Positions 1 to 5,030 of a stretch of DNA of 5,030 nt are shown here, piece after piece. The notes under the pieces are model-generated. The model saw nothing but the letters and a program-made list of their open reading frames with translations. It had not been told where the DNA came from and did not search any database. The translations under genes and the position numbers were made by a program. Numbering within the stretch: position 1 is the first letter of the stretch; the number at the start of each line of letters is the position of its first letter. Source of the stretch: an uncultured Eubacteriales bacterium (GTDB lineage Bacteria > Bacillota > Clostridia > Oscillospirales > Oscillospiraceae); contig URQA01000168.1 in NCBI GenBank assembly GCA_900549885.1, positions 1 through 5,030 on the forward strand. The letters run 5' to 3'.

Positions 1-558
1 CCCTTCGGCATCGTGGACCTCTCCCTGGCCCCCACCCCCGCTGTGGGCGACTCGGTGGCCCGCATCCTGGAGGAGATGGGCCTGGAGGTCTGCGGCACCC
101 ACGGCACCACCGCCGCCCTGGCCCTCCTCAACGACGCCGTGAAAAAGGGCGGCGTCATGGCCTCCTCCCATGTGGGCGGCCTCTCGGGCGCCTTCATCCC
201 GGTGAGCGAGGACGAGGGCATGATCGCCGCCGCCCAGTCCGGCGCTCTCTCCCTGGACAAGCTGGAGGCCATGACCTGCGTGTGCTCCGTGGGCCTGGAC
301 ATGATTGCCGTGCCCGGGGACACCTCCGCCGCCACCATCTCCGCCATCATCGCCGACGAGGCGGCCATCGGCATGGTGAACACCAAGACCACCGCCGTGC
401 GCATCATCCCCGCCCCCGGTAAGAAAGTGGGGGACACGGTGGAGTTCGGCGGCCTGCTGGGGTCGGCCCCGGTGATGCCCTGCCACACCGGATCCGCCGA
501 GGACTTCGTGGCCCGGGGGGGACGGATCCCCGCGCCTATGCACAGCTTAAAGAACTGA
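1..558 (+). CDS. UPF0210 / DUF711 (PFL family) protein, 3' part
   Basis: The last 185 residues of a protein whose start lies before the window; the frame is open from base 1 (Pro-Phe-Gly-Ile) and ends at TGA 556-558. The sequence matches what I know of the UPF0210/DUF711 family: GLEVCGTHGTTAALALLNDA at visible residues 27-46, a Gly-rich VGGLSGAFIPVSEDEGMI block (58-75), CSVGLDMIAVPGDTSAATIS (95-114), NTKTTAVRIIP (127-137), EFGGLLG (148-154) and the C-terminal RGGRIPAPMHSLKN. Full members are about 450 residues, so roughly 40 percent is visible. A member has a solved structure but the biochemical role is unknown to me. In many Firmicutes the gene follows a small ACT-domain (UPF0237) gene; that position is outside this window. 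It is very G+C rich (45 of the first 60 bases) and appears intact. Family assignment is confident; function is not known. Confidence 0.93.
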   Translation, partial: PFGIVDLSLAPTPAVGDSVARILEEMGLEVCGTHGTTAALALLNDAVKKGGVMASSHVGGLSGAFIPVSEDEGMIAAAQSGALSLDKLEAMTCVCSVGLDMIAVPGDTSAATISAIIADEAAIGMVNTKTTAVRIIPAPGKKVGDTVEFGGLLGSAPVMPCHTGSAEDFVARGGRIPAPMHSLKN

Positions 559-576
559 GGATCTATCAAGAAGCAA

Positions 577-614
577 AAGAACGTGGCCAGCCCAGTGGGG
601 CTGGCCACGTTCTT
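577..614. terminator. intrinsic terminator shared by two convergent genes
   Basis: A perfect 17-bp inverted repeat: arms 577-593 and 598-614, loop AGTG (594-597). It lies 18 bases after the UPF0210 stop and 29 bases after the hydrolase stop, between convergent genes. The base just outside the 3' arm is richer in T on the minus strand (TTCTTTTGCTTCTT) than on the plus strand (TTCTTGACTTA). It is therefore expected to work best for the hydrolase and may serve both transcripts. Confidence 0.85.
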
Positions 615-643
615 GACTTACTGTCGAGAACCATCTACCTGGT

Positions 644-2470
644 TTAGACTACCAAAGTCAGAGAGTTGGAGCAGGTGATTAGGGTGACGAAGATACCCAT
701 GATCAGACCGGGCAGATAAGGATTCTTCGTCCGGCGGTAGATGAAGCGAGAGATGACCACAGCCAGGGGAAGGATGACCAGCATCGGGAACAGCCAAACG
801 ATCTGCATGTTATTTCCGGGCCAAGTCATGTTGCCGCCGGAGAGGAAGGGAATGTACTGGATGAGGAGCAGAACAGGGGCAGGAAGGGCAGCGGCGATGG
901 CCAGCAGCGCAGTATTGAGCCAACCGTGTTTATCCCCAACATCGTTGTAATTGAAACAGTTGGCGGCTACAGAGTTGCCCACATAGTAAACCAGGAAGAA
1001 TAGGACATACCACAGGGAAACCCACAGCTTTTCAGCATTGAAAGCCCGTACCGCCAAAGTCCAGATGCGGAAGTCAGCCATAAAGAGATAGTCAACTACA
1101 GCTAGACAACCAAAAGCGGCGGCAATGACGATGAGCGCCAGCAGAATAGTTTTAAGAGCTTTTTTGACAGAAATCTTTAGACCAATATCAGCAGGATTCA
1201 CGCCATGCTTTTTGCCATAGGCATAGTAACTGATAAGCATGCTGATAATGCCTACTACACCACAGGCGGCAGCCCATGTACCAATGCCGAGGGACTGACT
1301 CTGTGGCCAGCCGATATGAGCAGTAGAATTTGAAGGCACAGTATTCATGATGGGCAGATAGATAATGGTGCAGATGATGGCGCAAATCAAAATACTGGCA
1401 AAGAACCAGACCTTTCCAGTTCCATTAGTGGGACGGGGCGCAACCAGTTCGTCTTTGCCGGTACCGACCTCAGAGAAGAAGGGTTTGCGTACCAGAACCA
1501 GAGTCAGGCTGACGATAAACAGGAAGAAAGCAACCAGACCGACTGTGTTGGCCACGACCTTCCACTGCCAAATTTGATCAGTGGCAGACAGAGGATTGGG
1601 AGCGCCCAAAGCCTGTTCGAAGAAGGAGATCGTTGCGACTGTGGAGCGCTGGCTGAAATGGGACCAGGGATGAATAATAGCGGGGTTATAAATTACACGC
1701 ATGGCCTCCTGACCATCGATAGTCTCAGTATAGACGGTATCGGCTGCACGCACATCCTGTCCCTCAGGGTCGGTCCCGAAGTGCAGGAAAGATTGGGCGT
1801 TCTTATTGGCTACGAAGTCCTTGGGAAGGGTAGGATTGCCATTGGCATCCACATCACTGAAGAACCACTCGTCGTACTGGCCGGCCACAATGCCTACATC
1901 TCGAGATCCATAGATATTGGCAAAGCCATCTTCGCCGGTATAAGTAGCATCGGCGGAGTTGAGCAGGACAGCGGCGATTAAGGGCTGATCTGCGGCGTTA
2001 TCCAGACTGACAGCCACATTGCAAGACATACCGCCCAGGGAATGGCCAGTAATGCCGATGCGGGAGGCATCCACATTATTCATATTGGCCAGTACCTTTA
2101 CCGATTCGTACAGACCCATGGTGACGGTACCAAGGCTTTCAACGTTTTCAGAATCACCGTGGTTGGGCATGTCTTGGGCCAACACCACATAGCCCCGGCG
2201 GGACAGCTCAACGAAGTTGAGATCCTGCATACCTTTGTTGTTATACATACCGTGGCTGACGACAATAGCCGGGGCAGGATTTTCAGCCGTAGCAGTGTCA
2301 GGAACGAAGAGCCAGCCATTCATGGTGTTGCCCGTAGTGGTTTCCCAATTGATCTCGGTGACAGAAACCTTACCAAAGCTGGTCTGAATGGCCATGGTCA
2401 CAATGCTGCTTAACAGCATTAGAATGATGGAGATACACAAAACCCAGCTTGTTTTTTTTGCTCTTGTCAT
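644..2470 (-). CDS. membrane-anchored alpha/beta hydrolase with polytopic C-terminal domain
   Basis: A 608-residue predicted membrane enzyme. After a positively charged N-terminus (RAKK) comes one membrane helix (about 9-29). An alpha/beta-hydrolase domain follows (about 38-290): VSHG at 71-74 is a likely oxyanion-hole motif, GHSLGG at 142-147 puts the nucleophile at Ser144, Asp200 in GQYDEW is the likely acid, and His267 or His271 in IIHPWSHF the likely base. Then about eight helices: 304-327, 354-373, 396-417, 437-461, 483-505, 517-540, 555-576, 586-605. Basic residues in alternate loops place the hydrolase domain outside the cytoplasm. ATG at 2470 is preceded by AAAGGGG (2487-2481, 10-base spacer). 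The substrate cannot be told: an ester, amide or peptide is possible, and the domain resembles the broad Hydrolase_4/dienelactone-hydrolase-like group. The gene is single, with its own promoter and leader attenuator. Its G+C is lower than that of its neighbours (29 of 60 in bases 1081-1140), which hints at separate ancestry. Confidence 0.88.
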   Translation of the reverse strand: MTRAKKTSWVLCISIILMLLSSIVTMAIQTSFGKVSVTEINWETTTGNTMNGWLFVPDTATAENPAPAIVVSHGMYNNKGMQDLNFVELSRRGYVVLAQDMPNHGDSENVESLGTVTMGLYESVKVLANMNNVDASRIGITGHSLGGMSCNVAVSLDNAADQPLIAAVLLNSADATYTGEDGFANIYGSRDVGIVAGQYDEWFFSDVDANGNPTLPKDFVANKNAQSFLHFGTDPEGQDVRAADTVYTETIDGQEAMRVIYNPAIIHPWSHFSQRSTVATISFFEQALGAPNPLSATDQIWQWKVVANTVGLVAFFLFIVSLTLVLVRKPFFSEVGTGKDELVAPRPTNGTGKVWFFASILICAIICTIIYLPIMNTVPSNSTAHIGWPQSQSLGIGTWAAACGVVGIISMLISYYAYGKKHGVNPADIGLKISVKKALKTILLALIVIAAAFGCLAVVDYLFMADFRIWTLAVRAFNAEKLWVSLWYVLFFLVYYVGNSVAANCFNYNDVGDKHGWLNTALLAIAAALPAPVLLLIQYIPFLSGGNMTWPGNNMQIVWLFPMLVILPLAVVISRFIYRRTKNPYLPGLIMGIFVTLITCSNSLTLVV

Positions 2471-2536
2471 GATTAAGATTCCCCTTTCTTTTCAACACAG
2501 TCCCTCTTTACAAAAGACGAAATGGCACACCCCCCT

Positions 2537-2574
2537 AAAACAAAAAGCATGACAACCTAAACGGCCGTCATGCT
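2537..2574 (-). terminator. leader terminator / attenuator upstream of the hydrolase gene
   Basis: On the minus strand, AGCATGACGGCC (2574-2563) pairs with GGTTGTCATGCT (2557-2546) around loop GTTTA (2562-2558). This gives 12 continuous pairs, two of them G-T wobbles. The 3' arm runs straight into TTTTGTTTT (2545-2537), a typical intrinsic terminator tail. On the plus strand there is no T tract, so it acts on minus-strand transcripts. No gene ends upstream of it on that strand. It lies between the hydrolase promoter (2611-2639) and the hydrolase start, which makes it a premature terminator in the mRNA leader. Its 5' arm is covered by a small ORF (2557-2583). Confidence 0.75.
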
Positions 2575-2583
2575 CTTCTCCAT
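2557..2583 (-). CDS. putative 8-residue leader peptide (MEKSMTAV)
   Basis: ATG at 2583-2581 opens the frame Met-Glu-Lys-Ser-Met-Thr-Ala-Val and closes at TAG 2559-2557. Codons 4-7 (AGC ATG ACG GCC) are exactly the 5' arm of the leader terminator, and the stop codon sits in the hairpin loop and the first base of the 3' arm. A ribosome reaching the end of this ORF would cover the 5' arm and stop the terminator from folding. That geometry is known for translation-coupled attenuation, for example antibiotic-responsive leaders. An in-frame GTG (2589-2587) could be an alternative start. Weak point: no strong Shine-Dalgarno sequence is seen, only AAAG and GTGAG upstream. Such a short ORF can occur by chance; the call rests on its placement. 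Confidence 0.42.
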   Translation of the reverse strand: MEKSMTAV

Positions 2584-2610
2584 ACTCACGAGCTTTATCA
2601 GACTGAATTA

Positions 2611-2639
2611 ACAGTAGCAAAGTTGCTCCTTTTTGTCAA
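2611..2639 (-). promoter_or_regulatory. sigma-A-type promoter for the hydrolase transcript
   Basis: On the minus strand a perfect -35 TTGACA (2639-2634) is followed by a 17-base spacer and -10 TACTGT (2616-2611). TG one base upstream of the -10 makes an extended -10 element, compensating for the weaker hexamer. Transcription would start near 2604-2603, about 20 bases before the leader ORF and about 135 bases before the hydrolase ATG. Confidence 0.7.
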
Positions 2640-2725
2640 GCGGGTTTTATCATATTTGTGGAATAAATACAAAAATAAAGCGCTGCTTTTTATACCCCTA
2701 TCAGAAAAAGGAACGCAAAGCCCTC

Positions 2726-2754
2726 TTGCAATTCCTGTCATGCACTGGTATAAT
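2726..2754 (+). promoter_or_regulatory. sigma-A-type promoter for the glpP operon
   Basis: -35 TTGCAA (2726-2731), a 17-base spacer and a consensus -10 TATAAT (2749-2754), with TG at 2746-2747 forming an extended -10. The predicted start near 2761 gives a leader of about 94 bases before the glpP ATG, and that leader contains a terminator hairpin. The promoter is divergent from the hydrolase promoter, with the two -35 elements about 86 bases apart. Confidence 0.8.
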
Positions 2755-2783
2755 AAAACAAAGCAATGTGCGGAGTGATTGAG

Positions 2784-2821
2784 AAGCGCAGAGCGGCAAA
2801 GGGCCGTTTTGCGCTTTTTTT
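2784..2821 (+). terminator. leader terminator in front of glpP, probable GlpP target
   Basis: AAGCGCAGAGCGGC (2784-2797) pairs with GCCGTTTTGCGCTT (2803-2816) around loop AAAGG. All 14 positions pair, two as G-T, and a run of seven T follows (2815-2821). It lies downstream of the promoter at 2726-2754 and 33 bases before the glpP ATG, so full-length glpP mRNA needs readthrough. GlpP of Bacillus is known to act on such leader terminators of glp genes when glycerol-3-phosphate is present; self-control here is inferred. CGCAGAGC in the 5' arm (2787-2794) can also pair perfectly with GCTCTGCG (2823-2830) after the T run, giving an alternative fold in readthrough RNA. Confidence 0.78.
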
Positions 2822-2840
2822 AGCTCTGCGTTTCCGGGAA

Positions 2841-2846
2841 AGGTGG
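2841..2846 (+). promoter_or_regulatory. ribosome binding site that sets the glpP start
   Basis: AGGTGG, extended to GGGAAAGGTGG, ends 8 bases before ATG 2855. The in-frame GTG at 2843 lies inside this site, so it is very unlikely to be the start codon. Confidence 0.75.
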
Positions 2847-2854
2847 TCCTTTCA

Positions 2855-3424
2855 ATGGACAAAGCTCAGCTGCTGGAGCTATTGGACGTCGGGCCGGTTA
2901 TAGCATCGGTGAAGGATGAGGCGGGGCTGTCCGCGGCGCTGAAAAGCGATGTGGGGGTGATTTTCCTGTTGTTTGGCGATGTGCTGAACATCGGGGAGAT
3001 GGTGGGCCGGGCCCATGCCGCGGGCAAAGCGGTATTCGTCCACCTGGATCTGGTGGATGGGCTGGCCGCCCGGGAGGTGAGCGTGGATTTCATCGCACGA
3101 AACACAGCCGCCGACGGAGTCCTGTCTACCAAGGCCAGCCTGACTAGGCGGGCTAAAGAGCTGGGGTTAGTGGCCATTCAACGGTTTTTCCTGCTGGACT
3201 CCATGGCCATCGAGAACATTAGCCGACATTTAGGGCAGGAGACTTCAGATCTGATCGAGGTGCTGCCAGGTATCATGCCCAAGATCATCCGCCGGGTGCG
3301 GGCGGTGGCAGGCAAGCCGGTGATTGCCGGCGGGCTCATCACCGACAAGGAGGATGTCACCGGGGCCCTGGGGGCCGGCGCGGTGGCCGTGTCCACCACC
3401 AATCCTGCGGTATGGGCCATGTGA
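2855..3424 (+). CDS. glpP: glycerol-3-phosphate-responsive antiterminator GlpP
   Basis: A 189-residue protein of the G3P_antiterm family, a cytoplasmic TIM-barrel-like RNA-binding regulator. In Bacillus it binds glycerol-3-phosphate and allows transcription through leader terminators of glpFK and glpD. Family-like segments are VGPVIASVKD (12-21), VGVIFLLFGDVLNI (33-46), VFVHLDLVDGL (60-70), DGVLSTK (87-93), QRFFLLDS (109-116), EVLPGIMPKII (135-145), KPVIAGGLIT (154-163) and GAVAVSTT (175-182). Length is normal for the family and the end is intact. The ATG at 2855 is chosen over GTG 2843 because of the ribosome binding site. It is first in an operon with two oxidoreductases and is itself preceded by a terminator hairpin, suggesting feedback control by its own product. 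Family assignment is strong; the RNA targets in this organism are inferred from the two neighbouring hairpins. Confidence 0.94.
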   Translation: MDKAQLLELLDVGPVIASVKDEAGLSAALKSDVGVIFLLFGDVLNIGEMVGRAHAAGKAVFVHLDLVDGLAAREVSVDFIARNTAADGVLSTKASLTRRAKELGLVAIQRFFLLDSMAIENISRHLGQETSDLIEVLPGIMPKIIRRVRAVAGKPVIAGGLITDKEDVTGALGAGAVAVSTTNPAVWAM

Positions 3425-3476
3425 GGCCGCCCTCAAGGATTTTTTCAAAAATTGTATATCCGTTTCAGAGAAAAGG

Positions 3477-3532
3477 AGAGTGGAACGAACCGCGCCCCCA
3501 AGAGGGGGCGGGGCTGGTTCCGCTCTTTTTTT
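3477..3532 (+). terminator. intrinsic terminator / attenuator between glpP and the dehydrogenase
   Basis: Arms 3477-3499 and 3504-3526 form a 23-position stem with three mismatches and one wobble. The loop is AAGA and a seven-T run follows (3526-3532). It begins 52 bases after the glpP stop and ends 34 bases before the next ATG. It could simply end a short glpP transcript. But no convincing promoter is visible between the hairpin and the next gene, so transcription must either pass through it or start in the short gap 3425-3476. This, with GlpP encoded next door, suggests it is an antitermination point for the dehydrogenase genes. Confidence 0.8.
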
Positions 3533-3552
3533 GATGTTAAGTCAAGCGTGTA

Positions 3553-3558
3553 GGGAGG
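3553..3558 (+). promoter_or_regulatory. ribosome binding site that sets the dehydrogenase start
   Basis: GGGAGG lies 8 bases before ATG 3567. The reading frame is open far upstream, back through the terminator hairpin into glpP, so this site, together with the Rossmann motif beginning at residue 3 from this ATG, decides the start. Confidence 0.8.
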
Positions 3559-3566
3559 TTTGGTAT

Positions 3567-4997
3567 ATGTATGATGTTCTTGTGATCGGCTGTGGTATTA
3601 CCGGCGCGGCTACAGCCTTTGAGCTGTCCAGATACCAGTTGAAGGTGGCCATAGTGGAACGGGAGAACGATGTAGCCGTGGGCACCACCAAGGCCAACTC
3701 CGCCATTCTCCATGCGGGCTATGACCCGGTACCGGGCAGCTTGATGGCCCGGCTCAACGTGCGGGGAGTGGAGCTGGCCAGGATGCTGTGCAAGCGGCTG
3801 GATGTGCCCTATGATCCCTGCGGCTCCATGGTGCTGGCCTTTTCTGAGGGAGAAAAGCCCCATCTGGAGGAGCTTTACCGCCGGGGGCAGGCCAACGGCG
3901 TGCCCGGCCTGGCCCTGCTCACTGGGGACGAGGCCCGAGCGCTGGAACCCAATCTGTCTGATGAGGTGGTGGCTGCCCTCCACGCCCCCAGTGCGGCCAT
4001 CTGTTCCCCCTGGGAGTACTGCCTGGCCCTGGCGGAGACCGCGGTGCGCAACGGCGCGGAGCTTCACCTGAACACCCAGGTCATCGGCCTGAGCCCAGTG
4101 GATGGAGGCTGGCTGGTGACCACCGACAAGGGGCAGATGTGGGCCCGGTATGTGGTGAATGCCGCCGGCGTGGACTGCCAGCAAATCCACGAGCTGGCCG
4201 CTCCGCAGACTTTTTCCATCCGCCCTGCCCGGGGCCAGTACTACCTGCTGGACAAGAGCGAGGGGAACCGGGTGGGCCGAGTGATCTTTCAGTGCCCCAA
4301 CGAGAAGGGAAAGGGGGTACTGGTGGCGCCTACGGTTCACGGAAACCTGATCGTGGGGCCCAACTCCGAGCCAGTAGAGGGGGAGGACACCTCCACCACC
4401 GCCGCCGGCCTGGCCTTTGTCCGAGACAAGGCGCTCAAGTCGGTGCCCTCCATCCAGTTTAACCAGTCCATCCGCAACTTTGCCGGCGTCCGGGCTGTGG
4501 CGGACACCGGGGATTTTGTCATCAACTGGGCTGCGCCGGGACTGCTGGACCTGGCAGGTATCTGCTCCCCGGGTCTGTCCGCCGCCCCCGCCATCGGCGA
4601 GTATGCCGTGTGCCTTCTGGGGGAGAGCGGCCTGACCCTGGAGAAAAAGGAAGAATTCATCTGTAAACGGCACCGTACCCGCTTCAAGGAGCTGCCTCCG
4701 GAGGAACGCGCGGCCCTGGTGGAGCGTCAGCCCGCCTTCGGCCGGGTGATCTGCCGGTGCGAGACAGTGACCGAGGGGGAGATTTTGGAGGCTCTGGCCG
4801 GGCCGATCCCGCCCCACTCCGTAGACGCGGTCAAGCGACGGGTGAACGCGGGCATGGGCCGCTGTCAGGGGGGCTTCTGCGGTCCCCGTGTGGTGGAGAT
4901 CCTGTCCCGGGAGCTGGGCATCTCCCCCGGGGACGTGGTTCAAGACCGGGCTGGTATGTGGCTGCTGGCCCGGGAGACGAAGGGAGGGGCAAAGTGA
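3567..4997 (+). CDS. GlpA-like FAD-dependent dehydrogenase with C-terminal BFD-like [2Fe-2S] domain
   Basis: A 476-residue protein. Residues 2-31 form a Rossmann FAD-binding start: VLVIGCGITG with GxGxxG at 8-13 and Glu31 ending the second strand. The DAO-type oxidoreductase domain extends to about 355, with TTKANSAILHAGYD at 40-53, VVNAAGVDC at 196-204 and a late FAD-contact region (FAGVRAVADTGDFVI, 305-319). Residues about 393-455 carry a BFD-like domain with Cys396, Cys398, Cys433 and Cys438 (CxC...CxxxxC), expected to bind a [2Fe-2S] cluster. This architecture matches the GlpA-type anaerobic glycerol-3-phosphate dehydrogenase, which forms dihydroxyacetone phosphate. Linkage to glpP supports that role; oxidation of another 2-hydroxy acid such as 2-hydroxyglutarate is the main alternative. 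The stop overlaps the next start (TGATG), so the two are translationally coupled and probably form a complex. No membrane segment is evident. Intact. Confidence 0.9.
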   Translation: MYDVLVIGCGITGAATAFELSRYQLKVAIVERENDVAVGTTKANSAILHAGYDPVPGSLMARLNVRGVELARMLCKRLDVPYDPCGSMVLAFSEGEKPHLEELYRRGQANGVPGLALLTGDEARALEPNLSDEVVAALHAPSAAICSPWEYCLALAETAVRNGAELHLNTQVIGLSPVDGGWLVTTDKGQMWARYVVNAAGVDCQQIHELAAPQTFSIRPARGQYYLLDKSEGNRVGRVIFQCPNEKGKGVLVAPTVHGNLIVGPNSEPVEGEDTSTTAAGLAFVRDKALKSVPSIQFNQSIRNFAGVRAVADTGDFVINWAAPGLLDLAGICSPGLSAAPAIGEYAVCLLGESGLTLEKKEEFICKRHRTRFKELPPEERAALVERQPAFGRVICRCETVTEGEILEALAGPIPPHSVDAVKRRVNAGMGRCQGGFCGPRVVEILSRELGISPGDVVQDRAGMWLLARETKGGAK

Positions 4998-5030
4998 TGT
5001 ATGACCTCATTGTCATCGGCGGCGGCCCCG
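4997..5030 (+). CDS. FAD/NAD(P)-binding oxidoreductase, 5' end only
   Basis: ATG at 4997 shares one base with the upstream TGA and has GGAGG (4983-4987) 9 bases before it. Eleven codons are visible, MYDLIVIGGGP, then the window ends. VIGGGP is the GxGxxG-type start of a Rossmann dinucleotide-binding fold. After a GlpA-like gene in clostridial operons the usual partner is a pyridine-nucleotide-disulfide-type oxidoreductase, often followed by a small DUF1667 protein. That context is known from related operons and is not visible here. The start is certain; the exact family is inferred. Confidence 0.8.
   Translation, partial: MYDLIVIGGGP

Noticed and set aside
1574..2413. Plus-strand open frames (1574-1981 and 2042-2413) opposite the hydrolase gene
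   Set aside because: No family resemblance or ribosome binding site that I can recognise; they are antisense to the hydrolase domain with its catalytic motifs.
2557..2610. Hydrolase leader considered as a known metabolite riboswitch
   Set aside because: Only about 30 bases precede the hairpin from the predicted start, with no recognisable aptamer core, so a leader-peptide mechanism fits better.
2640..2720. AT-rich stretch between the divergent promoters considered as an origin, attachment site or riboswitch
   Set aside because: No repeats, boxes or conserved RNA core recognised; only short weak inverted repeats such as AAAGC/GCTTT around 2677-2689.
2866..3420. Minus-strand open frames opposite glpP
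   Set aside because: Ser/Ala/Pro-rich shadows of the glpP codons without recognisable motifs.
3432..3460. Possible promoter with -10-like TATATC (3455-3460) before the second glp hairpin
   Set aside because: No acceptable -35 at the right distance. A start here would make the hairpin a true leader attenuator, but sequence support is too weak to list.
3324..3566. In-frame upstream extension of the dehydrogenase reading frame, into glpP
   Set aside because: It crosses the glpP coding sequence in another frame and a terminator hairpin. The Rossmann motif starts at residue 3 from ATG 3567, which has a good ribosome binding site.
3537..4943. 468-codon open frame on the minus strand opposite the dehydrogenase
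   Set aside because: A shadow of a G+C-rich gene: low-complexity His/Gly/Gln-rich translation with no recognisable domain, antisense to a clear enzyme.

Overview
The window looks like chromosomal DNA of a GC-rich member of the Bacillota, probably a gut clostridial relative (Oscillospiraceae-like). This is inferred from strong AGGAGG-type ribosome binding sites, Firmicutes-style T-rich intrinsic terminators, a GlpP-type antiterminator and a UPF0210/DUF711 protein. No tRNA, rRNA, CRISPR array, insertion sequence or transposase is visible.

Layout. (1) Bases 1-558 (+) are the 3' end of a UPF0210 (DUF711, 'PFL family') gene. (2) A perfect 17-bp hairpin at 577-614 separates it from the convergent gene behind it. 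(3) Bases 644-2470 (-) encode a 608-residue membrane protein: an N-terminal anchor, an extracytoplasmic alpha/beta hydrolase domain and about eight C-terminal membrane helices. Its base composition is clearly poorer in G+C than both flanks. (4) The 372-base gap 2471-2842 is a divergent control region. On the minus strand it holds an extended -10 promoter, an 8-codon open reading frame and a 12-bp terminator hairpin whose 5' arm lies inside that small ORF; together these look like a translation-dependent attenuator for the hydrolase. On the plus strand it holds a strong extended -10 promoter and a 14-bp terminator hairpin just before glpP. The AT-rich stretch around 2640-2720 between the promoters shows nothing else I can support. 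(5) Bases 2855-3424 (+) encode GlpP, the glycerol-3-phosphate-responsive RNA-binding antiterminator. (6) A large, imperfect 23-bp terminator hairpin (3477-3532) stands between glpP and the next gene. (7) Bases 3567-4997 (+) encode a GlpA-like FAD-dependent oxidoreductase with a C-terminal BFD-like [2Fe-2S] module. (8) At 4997, overlapping by one base, a second flavin/nucleotide-binding oxidoreductase starts and runs off the window.

How the genes may work together: GlpP and the two oxidoreductases form a likely glycerol-3-phosphate catabolic operon. There is a terminator in front of glpP and another in front of the dehydrogenase, so GlpP could control both its own synthesis and that of the enzymes by antitermination. 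The hydrolase unit is transcribed divergently and seems functionally unrelated. The most interesting signals in the window are these leader attenuators, above all the uORF/terminator arrangement upstream of the hydrolase.
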